A stretch of DNA of 64,000 nt from Microbulbifer pacificus (GTDB taxonomy: Bacteria; Pseudomonadota; Gammaproteobacteria; Pseudomonadales; Cellvibrionaceae), in assembly GCF_033723955.1 (NCBI RefSeq), contig NZ_CP137555.1:3526001-3590000 (forward strand), given 5' to 3'. Numbering within the stretch: the stretch's first letter is position 1; each line of letters opens with the position of its first letter. The translations under genes were made by a program, and so were the position numbers. Positions 19,217 through 26,393 of this stretch are shown piece by piece. Under the pieces are notes generated by a model. It was not told where the DNA came from. It made no database searches and saw only the letters and a list, made by a program, of their open reading frames with translations.

Positions 19217-19609
19217 ATGAAGAAACTTGCCGTACTTACGATTTTTTTGAGTTCTTTTGGAGCTTTAGCCGAGTGCCCCCAGCAACGAGATTTGGATATA
19301 CAAACTGAAGTGAAAGTGGGTGGTGTGCAGGCTGGTGGCAATCACGGTTACATGGATGTTGTTACCATATCTGCGCCGAGTTCAGTTGAAGGAATACCTT
19401 TCCAGAATATTCAATTGACGTACGGTGAAGTTTCGGAATACTGGCTGCCTCTCGCAACCAAAAATACTGGAAGTCGGGTGTTAGCAACGTTAAGTGGCTA
19501 TTCGGAATCTATCAAAGTATTTGAGTTCTGGGTTAATTACTCTGATGGGACATGTGCGCTTTACCAAGCAGGATCCATAGCAGGTGCATATAACAATCAC
19601 GGGCAGTGA
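19217..19609 (+). CDS. cassette 6: secreted protein of about 110 residues, unknown
   Basis: 130 residues beginning with a clear signal peptide (MKKLAVLTIFLSSFGALA then ECPQQ). The mature part is mostly beta-prone with two cysteines (ECPQQ and GTCALY). I chose the ATG at 19217 over the ATG at 19202 because AAGG lies just upstream and the signal peptide starts there. The final residues NNHGQ and the stop are encoded by attC6. Cassette 19198-19726. Confidence 0.7.
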   Translation: MKKLAVLTIFLSSFGALAECPQQRDLDIQTEVKVGGVQAGGNHGYMDVVTISAPSSVEGIPFQNIQLTYGEVSEYWLPLATKNTGSRVLATLSGYSESIKVFEFWVNYSDGTCALYQAGSIAGAYNNHGQ

Positions 19610-19732
19610 AGCTCCGGCCCTTCGGGCCTCCGCGGGACGGCTTACCTTTTGCACGTTTTGCGCGGGTCGCTACGCTCCCATTTTCGCGCAAATCGCGCAT
19701 AAGGTAATCCGCCCCTGCCGTGGGCGTTAGCT
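19588..19732 (+). repeat. attC6 (145 bp)
   Basis: ATATAAC to GTTAGCT. CACGGGCAG pairs with CTGCCGTGG, a covariant form of the CACAGGCAG subtype; shared with attC8. Confidence 0.9.
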
Positions 19733-19747
19733 GCACTGAGTAGATTC

Positions 19748-20056
19748 ATGAGAAAAAAACAATATACAGCATCAGAAATTTACGAAGAAATTGGACCGAA
19801 CCTGGTGAGCTGCTGGATTACCTCATATTTAATGGGAGTTCTCTTTCTAGGATCTCTTGCTTCCACATTACTAGGTGGTATTGGCTACGATACGATATTG
19901 CTAGTTTTCTCGGGGTTAATTCTCGTCCAAGCCATACGCGGAATTATAAAATTAAGAGGGTTGCGTGTGAGACTTCAGAACGATCCAGAATCGGTTCGTA
20001 TGTCAGATGTACTATCTGCACCGAGTTTTAAGGGTATTTACGCCTTCGTCAGGTAG
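19748..20056 (+). CDS. cassette 7: two-helix membrane protein, unknown
   Basis: 102 residues. A polar N-terminus (MRKKQYTASEIYEEIG) is followed by helices at about 21-44 and 49-66, then a basic tail with LRGLRVRLQNDPESVRMSD. No family recognised. Cassette 19727-20195. Confidence 0.65.
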   Translation: MRKKQYTASEIYEEIGPNLVSCWITSYLMGVLFLGSLASTLLGGIGYDTILLVFSGLILVQAIRGIIKLRGLRVRLQNDPESVRMSDVLSAPSFKGIYAFVR

Positions 20057-20057
20057 C

Positions 20058-20201
20058 AGCTAACAAACACAGGCAGTTTGCTACGGCCCTTCGGGCCTCC
20101 GCGGGACGTCTTACCTAGTGCACATTTTGCGCAGGTCGCTACGCTCCCATTTTTGCGCAAAAGGCGCACAAGGTAAGCCGCCCCTGCTGTGGGCGTTAGG
20201 C
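20058..20201 (+). repeat. attC7 (144 bp)
   Basis: AGCTAAC, complement of the cassette-7 start, to GTTAGGC. CACAGGCAG/CTGCTGTGG subtype. Confidence 0.9.
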
Positions 20202-20225
20202 TATCGCTTATCAGAGAGCAGAATT

Positions 20226-20516
20226 TTGAAATTCTTTAACATATCTTTGTTTTTTCTCTCGAGTTTTGGCTTCTTCGCTCTGCTTACAACCGTGTCATAT
20301 TTGTATTGGCGTATTCAAAGTACTGGGGTAGCCGATGGCATGGTCTATGCCGGCTTTCCCGTAAGGTTTATGTCTAGTGGTGGGATATCAGGACGGGCTA
20401 CTTTTTCACTCGCTCATCTGCTTATAGATATTGCGTTTTCGCTACTGGTAGTCGGTGCTCTATGGTACAAAGGTGGCCTACGTGCCAAGCACAAGCCTAA
20501 CAATCACGGGCAGTAA
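20226..20516 (+). CDS. cassette 8: small two-helix membrane protein with TTG start, unknown
   Basis: 96 residues if translation starts at TTG 20226, which follows GAGAGCAGAA. The frame stays open upstream into attC7, but those residues are attC-encoded and unlikely to be translated. Hydrophobic helices lie at about 5-25 and 62-82. The last residues NNHGQ and the stop come from attC8, the same tail as in cassette 6. Cassette 20196-20633. Unknown family. Confidence 0.55.
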   Translation: MKFFNISLFFLSSFGFFALLTTVSYLYWRIQSTGVADGMVYAGFPVRFMSSGGISGRATFSLAHLLIDIAFSLLVVGALWYKGGLRAKHKPNNHGQ

Positions 20517-20639
20517 AGCTACGGCCCTCCGGGCCTCCGCGGGACGGCTTACCTTATGCACGTTTTGCGCGGGTCGCTTCGCTCCCATTTTCGCGCAAAT
20601 CGCGCATAAGGTAAGCCGCCCCTGCCGTGGGCGTTAGTG
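20495..20639 (+). repeat. attC8 (145 bp)
   Basis: GCCTAAC to GTTAGTG. CACGGGCAG/CTGCCGTGG subtype, near identical to attC6. Confidence 0.9.
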
Positions 20640-20656
20640 GCATAAGAGAACGCGTC

Positions 20657-20965
20657 ATGGAAAATAGTGGCTCTATAAAAATTTTGTCGGTTATTTATAT
20701 GATTTTTTTCGGAGCCTTCACTATTGCAGCTCTGCTAAACACGAATATTCAAGGCTATCAGCTAGAAGCTATCTACGATGTGTGGGTGCCACTGGCTTTT
20801 TTTGTGATCTCATTTGGTATATTTAGAATGACAAAGTGGGGGCGTTTGTTAGGTTACCCTGTTTCGTTAATGCTATTGCCGGGAGTTCCAATAGGAACTA
20901 TCTTCGGTGGTTTCATGATCTGGCAATTAACCAAATATCGCCAAGGCTTCACTCGGTGGTTATAG
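20657..20965 (+). CDS. cassette 9: three-helix membrane protein, unknown
   Basis: 102 residues with helices at about 6-28, 43-61 and 66-88, and the short polar connectors typical of small inner-membrane proteins. ATG at 20657. The frame extends upstream only into attC8. No family recognised. Cassette 20634-21107. Confidence 0.65.
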   Translation: MENSGSIKILSVIYMIFFGAFTIAALLNTNIQGYQLEAIYDVWVPLAFFVISFGIFRMTKWGRLLGYPVSLMLLPGVPIGTIFGGFMIWQLTKYRQGFTRWL

Positions 20966-20969
20966 TTGC

Positions 20970-21113
20970 CACTAACAAGGCCAGGCAGTTTGCTCCGGGC
21001 CTTCGGCCCTCCGCGGGACAGCTTACCTTATGCACATTTTACGCGGGTCGCTATGCTCCCATTTTCTCGCAAAATGAGCATAAGGTAAGCTGCCCCTGCT
21101 GGCGGCGTTATGC
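20970..21113 (+). repeat. attC9 (144 bp)
   Basis: CACTAAC, complement of the cassette-9 start TTAGTG, to GTTATGC. GCCAGGCAG/CTGCTGGCGGC subtype. Confidence 0.9.
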
Positions 21114-21148
21114 GTCATGAGCTAATCAAAGGAAAAGGAGATTCAGAT

Positions 21149-21403
21149 ATGAGCTGTAAAAATGCTAGCTTTCTAACAATTGTGATAGCGTCAGCTGTTG
21201 TAATACTTTTGTTTGCGCAGGCAAACAGAAAAAATGAAAGTCAATTACTTACTCAAATAGCGCGTAATGAAGTCCAAATTCGTGAATTAGAGAAAAAAAT
21301 AAAGACTTTAGATAATCGGTTGGGCAATGTTGAAGTAGGGTTGGGTGAAGCACAATCACAGCTTGAGTGGAAAGTGCAGCCCTTAGCTTCAGAGTCAAAA
21401 TAG
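21149..21403 (+). CDS. cassette 10: membrane-anchored coiled-coil protein, unknown
   Basis: 84 residues. One membrane helix (about residues 9-24) precedes a heptad-like coiled coil (about 30-75, with LLTQIARNEVQIRELEKKIK and repeated leucine/isoleucine spacing). This architecture suits a phage-spanin-like or scaffold subunit, but nothing specific identifies it. The ATG at 21149 has the strong ribosome site AAAGGAG; the ATG at 21110 is attC-derived. Cassette 21108-21560. Confidence 0.7.
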   Translation: MSCKNASFLTIVIASAVVILLFAQANRKNESQLLTQIARNEVQIRELEKKIKTLDNRLGNVEVGLGEAQSQLEWKVQPLASESK

Positions 21404-21422
21404 TACCTTGGAGCTGCTTCAC

Positions 21423-21566
21423 GCATAACAAAGCCAGGCAGTTTGCTACGGGCCTTCGGCCCTCCGCGGGACAGCTTACCTTGTGCGCGTTTTGCGCAGG
21501 TCGCTGCGCTCCCATTTTTGCGCAAAAAGCGCACAAGGTAAGCTGCCCCTGCTGGCGGCGTTATGT
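21423..21566 (+). repeat. attC10 (144 bp)
   Basis: GCATAAC to GTTATGT. GCCAGGCAG/CTGCTGGCGGC subtype, close to attC1 and attC22. Confidence 0.9.
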
Positions 21567-21880
21567 TCCAGGGAGATAGCCGGATCAACGAGAAAGACAT
21601 CCTATGGGAAGAGCTCAAATCTAAATGTCCAATAGGCACAAAGATCAAAGGTAAGGTCGTCGATGTAACACATTTCGGCTTGTTCATCGATATTGGTTAC
21701 GGCCATCGACCAAGCAAAGAGCTCACAGGAATCATAGAAATCGTTGCCTCAAAGAGCTTGCCGAAAGATATGGCTCTTTGGCCAAAGGTTGGGGATTTTG
21801 TTATTGGGGAGGTATTCTTTTTTCGCGAAAATCTTAAAGAGGTAGATCTCCGGTTGGTAAGTGTCGCAAGTAAAGAGTAA
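21563..21880 (+). CDS. cassette 11: S1-like RNA-binding domain protein
   Basis: 105 residues. GTKIKGKVVDVTHFGLFIDIGYG, split here as GTKIKGKVVDV then THFGLFIDIG, matches the first strands of the S1/OB fold (G..V.G.V..i..fG.fV.i). WPKVGDFVIGEVFFF with VDLRLVS later matches its second half. A single-domain S1 protein most likely binds RNA or nucleic acid. The only in-frame ATG (21563) lies within the attC10 R' box with no visible ribosome site, so the true start is uncertain. Cassette 21561-22020. Confidence 0.65.
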   Translation: MFQGDSRINEKDILWEELKSKCPIGTKIKGKVVDVTHFGLFIDIGYGHRPSKELTGIIEIVASKSLPKDMALWPKVGDFVIGEVFFFRENLKEVDLRLVSVASKE

Positions 21881-21882
21881 AA

Positions 21883-22026
21883 ACATAACAAACACAGGCA
21901 GTGAAGCTCCGGCCCTACGGGCCTCCGCGGGACGTCTTACCTTATGCACGTTTTGCGCAGTCGCTACGCTCCCATTTTCGCGCAAAACGCGCATAAGGTA
22001 AGCCGCCCCTGCTGTGGGCGTTAGAT
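21883..22026 (+). repeat. attC11 (144 bp)
   Basis: ACATAAC to GTTAGAT. CACAGGCAG/CTGCTGTGG subtype, with one base missing in the central GCGCAG-TCGC stretch. Confidence 0.9.
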
Positions 22027-22534
22027 GGATCGTATGGATCGCGAATACCACAAATTATGGTACAGGCTGGACGGAAGCGATTATTACCTCATCTGGTATA
22101 CAACCGAGATAGATGGCATATTCGTGGATTCGGAAGGGCGTGTGCCAGTGTTTCGCCGTGAGGGTAGCCTGGAAAATTATGCTATGGAGCGCGGCCTAGA
22201 GATTACGCCCGGTGAGCCAATACTCCATGACCTTGAGAAAATTAATTGTTGGCTTGAAGCAGAATTTGGAGAGAACCTTGAGTATGAATGCATCTTGAAT
22301 GCTTGGAATATGTTCGATGACGTCTTTAAATCTATAGGAAAAACGTTTTCGTCTAAGTCAGAGCTAGAGAATTCGATATATGACAAGCTATTTTATGGCA
22401 GTAATTTGCCTGTGATTACACCAAAGGGGCAGCGCTACGATCCTGTCTGGACCTTTGCTGAAATTAGCTTTATCAGAACAGCAATGGAATTAGGTATAGA
22501 GCAGCTCAGGACGTCGGCGTACTGCCAAGACTAG
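22025..22534 (+). CDS. cassette 12: soluble acidic protein, unknown
   Basis: 169 residues, no membrane helix or signal peptide, rich in aromatic and acidic residues (YHKLWYRLDGSDYYLIWYTT at the start, WLEAEFGENLEYECILNAWN in the middle). The N-terminal strand pattern and small size resemble immunity-type or cytosolic partner proteins, but I cannot assign a family. ATG at 22025 lies five bases into the cassette; an in-frame ATG at 22034 is equally possible. Cassette 22021-22625. Confidence 0.6.
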   Translation: MDRMDREYHKLWYRLDGSDYYLIWYTTEIDGIFVDSEGRVPVFRREGSLENYAMERGLEITPGEPILHDLEKINCWLEAEFGENLEYECILNAWNMFDDVFKSIGKTFSSKSELENSIYDKLFYGSNLPVITPKGQRYDPVWTFAEISFIRTAMELGIEQLRTSAYCQD

Positions 22535-22544
22535 CGTAAGATCC

Positions 22545-22631
22545 ATCTAACAAGCGGTTGCAAACGCCGCGAAAGACGCGGCTGGGACGGCTTACGCGAC
22601 GCTCCAGCCGCCCCTGAACCGAGCTTTACGT
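22545..22631 (+). repeat. attC12 (87 bp) with altered crossover triplet
   Basis: Begins ATCTAAC, complement of the cassette-12 start. At the right end the expected GTT reads TTT (22625-22627), followed by ACGT. The next cassette's own R'' (ACGTAAC) confirms the border at 22625/22626. GCCGCGAAAGACGCGGC forms an apical hairpin. Confidence 0.8.
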
Positions 22632-22642
22632 GAGGATATAGT

Positions 22643-23002
22643 ATGAACATCGAAATTGTTTTAACGCTAATAATTTTGGTTTTAGTTCCGATAATTGTCG
22701 TAGTGTTGATGCTGGTAGATGCTTATAAGCAGCGAGACGATGCTAAAAAAGCATTTGGCACACTTTCAAGTTTTGAAAAGAAATCTTTGTGGTTCGGGCC
22801 AGCTTTGTTGTTGTCCGCTGCAACATTGGAGAACTTGTATGGTGAGGACCAGATAATTCTCAATGTTTTTATATCTCTTATTCAAACAATAGGAACCTCG
22901 GTTTTTGTGATCGGAGCTATTAAATTTGTTAAAGAGGTACATAATGCTCAAGAACAAAAGCCCTCTCGCTCTGAGAGTACAGCAGGACAGCCAGACTCTT
23001 AG
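22643..23002 (+). CDS. cassette 13: membrane protein, unknown
   Basis: 119 residues. Helix one (about 4-26) is followed by a charged loop (DAYKQRDDAKKAF), a second hydrophobic stretch (about 50-63) and a further helix (about 75-97), then a polar tail. The ATG has GTGAGGATATAGT upstream. No recognised family. Cassette 22626-23140. Confidence 0.65.
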   Translation: MNIEIVLTLIILVLVPIIVVVLMLVDAYKQRDDAKKAFGTLSSFEKKSLWFGPALLLSAATLENLYGEDQIILNVFISLIQTIGTSVFVIGAIKFVKEVHNAQEQKPSRSESTAGQPDS

Positions 23003-23028
23003 TTTCGAGGAGCGGTGCTACATTTTCC

Positions 23029-23146
23029 ACGTAACAAAGCGCTGCAACCCGACGTCTAACTTTGTGCACTTTATGCGTGGTCGCTTCGCTCCTATTATCG
23101 CGCATAAAGTACACAAAGTTAGACGCGGCTGAGCGCGGCGTTATGC
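23029..23146 (+). repeat. attC13 (118 bp)
   Basis: ACGTAAC to GTTATGC. Arms CGACGTCTAACTTTGTGC and GTACACAAAGTTAGACGC pair. Related to attC3, attC15 and attC16. Confidence 0.88.
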
Positions 23147-23163
23147 TTCATGGAGTGAAACTC

Positions 23164-23718
23164 ATGCAATTTCCTGTCATTGAAAGTAAGAGATTGCTCT
23201 TATCTGACTTCAATGCGAGTGATGAAACTGCGGTCTTCCGTCTATTTTCTGATAACTCGGTAATCGAACATTATGATTTGTCTGCGTTTACGAGCGTCGA
23301 GCAAGCTCGAGAGTTAATTAAGTTTTTTCAATCCCGTTATGAAGATAAGTCAGGAATTCGCTGGGCTATTCGGTTGAAGGATACTGGCCAGCTTATTGAA
23401 ACCTGCGGCTTCAATTCTTGGAGCCAGAAAATGAAAAATGCCGTGATTGGCTATGATCTTATGCCTGCATATTGGGGTAGCGGTTACGCTATCGAAGCCG
23501 TTCGATCAATCGTCCTAGCCGCATTCGAAGGTCAATTACCCTGTGGTTCCATCCATAGAATTCAAGCTGACACTGTGCCGGGAAATCACGGCTCAGAGAC
23601 GTTGCTTAATAGGTTAGGATTCAAAGAAGAGGGGATGCGTCGTGACGCTGGCTATTGGAAGGGTAAATTTCATGATCTCAATTGCTTTGGTTTGCTTCGT
23701 ACCGTATTCAAAGCATAA
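23164..23718 (+). CDS. cassette 14: GNAT-family N-acetyltransferase (RimJ/RimL type)
   Basis: 184 residues, the usual length. It opens FPVIESKRLLLSDFNASDE, the RimJ/L-like first strand. Acetyl-CoA binding is indicated by IGYDLMPAYWGSGYAIEAVR and by the late LNRLGFKEEGMRRDAGYWKG. Family members acetylate ribosomal-protein N-termini, amino acids, toxins or antibiotics; the acceptor here is unknown. The ATG at 23164 has GGAG nine bases upstream; two upstream ATGs lie in attC13-derived sequence. The stop at 23716-23718 is followed at once by an attI-like junction instead of an attC. Confidence 0.85.
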   Translation: MQFPVIESKRLLLSDFNASDETAVFRLFSDNSVIEHYDLSAFTSVEQARELIKFFQSRYEDKSGIRWAIRLKDTGQLIETCGFNSWSQKMKNAVIGYDLMPAYWGSGYAIEAVRSIVLAAFEGQLPCGSIHRIQADTVPGNHGSETLLNRLGFKEEGMRRDAGYWKGKFHDLNCFGLLRTVFKA

Positions 23719-23731
23719 TTAACTGTTATGC
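23713..23731 (+). other. cassette 14/15 junction: attC missing, attI-like sequence
   Basis: After GCATAAT (a one-base variant of the expected R'' GCATAAC) the junction goes directly to GTTATGC with no palindromic arms. TAATTAACTGTTA at 23716-23728 is identical to 16698-16710, which spans the attI crossover. See the corresponding finding. Confidence 0.7.
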
Positions 23732-23747
23732 GTCATAAAGGAATACC

Positions 23748-24212
23748 ATGAGCGCACCTGAAATATGTCGTTGGATCATCGGTGGTAGCTGGATCTATCA
23801 TGGTCTTATGCCAAAAATTATTCAGATCGCTCCGCTAGAACAAGCAATGACAAAAAAAATTGGCTTTGGTGAGGATGTATCGTATTTAATTACTAAGGCG
23901 GCAGGAGTCGGTGAAATTTTATTTGGCATAGCATTTATAATTTTCTACCGCTCAATATTAATGAACATGGCTAGCATGGTTGCATTGTCTGCTCTATTAA
24001 TTTTTGTTGCATTTAGTTCTCCTCAGTTATTGATGGAGGCTTTCAATCCTGTAACTACAAATATTCCATTGATCGCGTTGAGTGCAATTATCATTATGGA
24101 GCTTCGTAGTGCCGAGCCGCATAACAAGGCGCTGCAGGCCGACAGCTTACTTTATGCACTTTTTTCGCGGTCGCTGTCGCTCCCATTTTCGCGCAAAACG
24201 CGCACAAAGTAA
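23748..24212 (+). CDS. cassette 15: DoxX-like membrane protein with attC-encoded tail
   Basis: 154 residues. The first 120 resemble DoxX-like proteins: RWIIGGSWIYHGLMPKI at the start, then LITKAAGVGEILFGIAFIIF and two further helices, a four-helix inner-membrane fold. The ATG follows AAAGGAATACC. Instead of ending at the attC, the frame continues about 90 bases through attC15, adding a basic polar tail (HNKALQADSLL onward to KTRTK). That tail is probably incidental. Cassette 23726-24231. Confidence 0.72.
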   Translation: MSAPEICRWIIGGSWIYHGLMPKIIQIAPLEQAMTKKIGFGEDVSYLITKAAGVGEILFGIAFIIFYRSILMNMASMVALSALLIFVAFSSPQLLMEAFNPVTTNIPLIALSAIIIMELRSAEPHNKALQADSLLYALFSRSLSLPFSRKTRTK

Positions 24213-24237
24213 GCTGCGGCTGAGCGCGGCGTTAGGC
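24119..24237 (+). repeat. attC15 (119 bp)
   Basis: GCATAAC to GTTAGGC. Most of the site is within the cassette-15 coding frame. Numbered to match its cassette, since cassette 14 has no attC. Confidence 0.9.
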
Positions 24238-24244
24238 TAGAGTC

Positions 24245-24700
24245 ATGAGAAAAATTGCATTTTTAATATCTTTATTAATTCTTTCCTTCGGTGTGGTCGC
24301 GAAAGATGTGGCTGTCCAACCAGAAGGCAGCGGATGGAAAATTACTAAGCCAAAAGAATGGAAGTTACAAGCGGATGATGATTTATGGTCATTCTATAGA
24401 GAAAATGGTGCTGGCGCTTTACAGATAAGTATCTACAAATTTAAAAGTACAATTTCAGAGCAGCAATTCTTGAGCATTGCTGAGGAAAATAATCTCAGTG
24501 GTGCGCCCCTAGATGTAATCCAAGTTCAATCATTCCCTGCTTTAACAGCAAAGTATGTTGATTCTGGCGTATATTGGAAAGTTTGGTACATAGCAATCGA
24601 TAACGAATTTTTATTTATAACTTATAACTGTGAAGTAAAGAACAAAGCGCTTGAGGAGAAAGCCATTAATGCCATGGTTCAGTCAATTCGAAAAGCCTAA
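24245..24700 (+). CDS. cassette 16: secreted protein, unknown
   Basis: 151 residues with a signal peptide (MRKIAFLISLLILSFGVVA, then KDVAVQ). The mature part (GWKITKPKEWKLQADDDLWSF, cut here) reads like a PsbP/DUF1795-type fold, in which a W..p..W motif precedes beta strands and the C-terminus ends in a helix (EEKAINAMVQSIRKA). That match is tentative. Cassette 24232-24805. Confidence 0.68.
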   Translation: MRKIAFLISLLILSFGVVAKDVAVQPEGSGWKITKPKEWKLQADDDLWSFYRENGAGALQISIYKFKSTISEQQFLSIAEENNLSGAPLDVIQVQSFPALTAKYVDSGVYWKVWYIAIDNEFLFITYNCEVKNKALEEKAINAMVQSIRKA

Positions 24701-24811
24701 CAATGTGCTGCAGCCGACGTCTTACTTTATGCACCTTTTGCGCGTTCGCTGCGCTCCCATTTTCGCGCAAAATGCGCATAAAGTAAGCCGCGGCTGAGCA
24801 CGGCGTTAAGA
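24695..24811 (+). repeat. attC16 (117 bp)
   Basis: GCCTAAC to GTTAAGA. Near identical to attC3 in arms and spacing. Confidence 0.9.
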
Positions 24812-24829
24812 GTAAGAGTAATAAGAAGC

Positions 24830-25153
24830 ATGGATGAGTCGATAAAGTCCGCTTATAGGCATCTTGGGCTAACTGGCTATGCTGCGATTCAAAGCATTTC
24901 TTCCAGTTTAAAAGTCGGATCCTTTAATCTTGGTACAGCTGGTCACGCAAATACTTCGCTAAAGTTGATAGCTTCATTATCGGAATGGTTCGGCTCACTT
25001 ATGTCTGCCAATGTCTCTGATTTTCGCGAGTTCAGCGAAGAAGAGTTTTGGGCGCGCCACCAGTCAATTTGTGAATCCTATCCTGGTTATAACCTTGAGG
25101 TTTACAAAGACCTATTTGAGGACAGTGCAAACCATGGCCGTGGTAACTCTTAA
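24830..25153 (+). CDS. cassette 17: small soluble protein, unknown
   Basis: 107 residues without membrane or signal segments, with a serine-rich first half (IQSISSSLKVGSFNLG) and an acidic second half (FREFSEEEFWARHQ). The stop overlaps the attC17 R'' box. No family recognised. Cassette 24806-25285. Confidence 0.6.
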   Translation: MDESIKSAYRHLGLTGYAAIQSISSSLKVGSFNLGTAGHANTSLKLIASLSEWFGSLMSANVSDFREFSEEEFWARHQSICESYPGYNLEVYKDLFEDSANHGRGNS

Positions 25154-25291
25154 CAATCACAGGCAGGTTGCTACGGCCCTTCGGGCCTCCGCGGGACGTC
25201 TTACCTTGTGCACCTTTTGCGCGGGTCGCTACGCTCCCATTTTCGCGCAAAAGGCGCACAAGGTAAGCCGCCCCTGCTGTGGGCGTTAGGA
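25148..25291 (+). repeat. attC17 (144 bp)
   Basis: TCTTAAC, complement of the cassette-17 start TTAAGA, to GTTAGGA. CACAGGCAG/CTGCTGTGG subtype. Confidence 0.9.
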
Positions 25292-25299
25292 GGCATTGC

Positions 25300-25626
25300 A
25301 TGGCTCATAGCGAAGATGAAAGATATAAGGAACGTATTAAGGATTTCCTTAAAAAAAAGGGCTACAAGTGTTCTTCCGAAGGGGCGGTGCATAGGACCAT
25401 TCGGACCTTAACTTTCACTCCGGAGGAGGTTGATGTGGAAACCGTTCTTTCACATGAGAGGGCTCTAGATGTGAAGCGCCTCAGAATTGATGGCCATACT
25501 TATCGATCCCTCGCTGCCGAGTGTGGCTACTTATGGGGTGTACATGTTGGAAGTGACCAGATCACAGGGATGAGATTGGTTATGCTATCGGGAGAAATGC
25601 TTGGAGAGGACTCGGAGTCTTGGTAG
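25300..25626 (+). CDS. cassette 18: small soluble protein, unknown
   Basis: 108 residues with a lysine-rich helix at the start (DERYKERIKDFLKKKGYKC), then alternating beta-prone segments (TIRTLTFTPEEVDVETVL). The ribosome site GGAGG at 25289-25293 spans the cassette border, so part of it comes with the cassette itself (TTAGGAGG). No recognised family. Cassette 25286-25704. Confidence 0.65.
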   Translation: MAHSEDERYKERIKDFLKKKGYKCSSEGAVHRTIRTLTFTPEEVDVETVLSHERALDVKRLRIDGHTYRSLAAECGYLWGVHVGSDQITGMRLVMLSGEMLGEDSESW

Positions 25627-25629
25627 GCC

Positions 25630-25710
25630 TCCTAACATGCGCCGGCACAACCGCGCATTTCATGCGCTGGACTCGCAACAAGTTGCTCGCCTGTGCGGCG
25701 GGCGTTAAGT
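25630..25710 (+). repeat. attC18 (81 bp, short type)
   Basis: TCCTAAC to GTTAAGT. GCGCCGGCACAACCG and the distal GTGCGGCGGGCG pair, with ACTCGCAACAAGTTGCTCG forming the inner hairpin. Not related to the 144-base group. Confidence 0.85.
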
Positions 25711-25728
25711 GTAAAGGAAAGTTCAAAC

Positions 25729-26253
25729 ATGGAATCTAGATCGAACTTTGTAACCGTTTTAGCTTGGATACTCATAATCGGATCTGCCTATTTATTCTTT
25801 CTTTCGGTTGTTAAGGTTCTATTGTTATCATCTATACCCGGTGGAGATGAGCTCTTTGCTGCAGCCGAGGGTCGCCCGTTCGTCATCCAATTCATGCTCG
25901 AGTATATGTATGTTTTTACGTACGGATTCTGTGTTATTACTGCGTTCTCTTTCTTTGCTTCCATTGCACTTTTAAGGCGAAAAAACTGGGCGAGGTTCGC
26001 CCTGATCGTTGTCATGGCTTTTGGTGTACTTTGGCAGATAAGTAATTTAATTATGAAAGTTTACATGTTCACGCAGGTTTCTCCATATTTACCAGAAGAG
26101 GGGCTTGAGGAAATTGAGCGTATTAATTCGATTCTTCGTTGGTTTAACTTTTTAAAGACGATTGTTGTAGCTAGCGTTTTTGCATGGATACTTAAAAAGC
26201 TATTGACTCACCCAGTTATCAAGGAATTTACACTTAACAATGCCAGGCAGTAA
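25729..26253 (+). CDS. cassette 19: four-helix membrane protein, unknown
   Basis: 174 residues with helices at about 7-32, 52-76, 85-107 and 139-160, and a charged loop between helices three and four. The ATG at 25729 follows AAAGGAAAG. The last residues (NNARQ) and the stop are encoded by attC19. No family assigned. Cassette 25705-26370. Confidence 0.68.
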   Translation: MESRSNFVTVLAWILIIGSAYLFFLSVVKVLLLSSIPGGDELFAAAEGRPFVIQFMLEYMYVFTYGFCVITAFSFFASIALLRRKNWARFALIVVMAFGVLWQISNLIMKVYMFTQVSPYLPEEGLEEIERINSILRWFNFLKTIVVASVFAWILKKLLTHPVIKEFTLNNARQ

Positions 26254-26376
26254 AACTCCGGGCCTCCGGCCCTCCGTGGGACAGCTTACCTTGTGCACAT
26301 TTTGCGCGGGTCGCTGCGCTCCCAGTTTCGCGCAAAATGCGCACAAGGTAAGCTGCCCCTGCTGGCGGCGTTATGC
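26232..26376 (+). repeat. attC19 (145 bp)
   Basis: ACTTAAC, complement of TTAAGT, to GTTATGC. GCCAGGCAG/CTGCTGGCGGC subtype with a TAAAACTCC variant arm shared only with attC20. Confidence 0.9.
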
Positions 26377-26393
26377 CTCATTGAGGAGTTGAG

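Noticed and set aside
20118..20225. Upstream extension of cassette 8 (and of cassettes 14, 18, 19) into the preceding attC
   Set aside because: The added residues are attC-derived; internal starts near ribosome sites fit better.
21249..21687. Minus-strand frames in the array encoding similar Arg/Lys/Cys-rich peptides (also at 17025-17261, 25032-25301, 26624-26863, 27725-27946 and others)
   Set aside because: They are translations of attC sequence on the other strand; the similarity is due to the repeat, and no ribosome sites or families fit.
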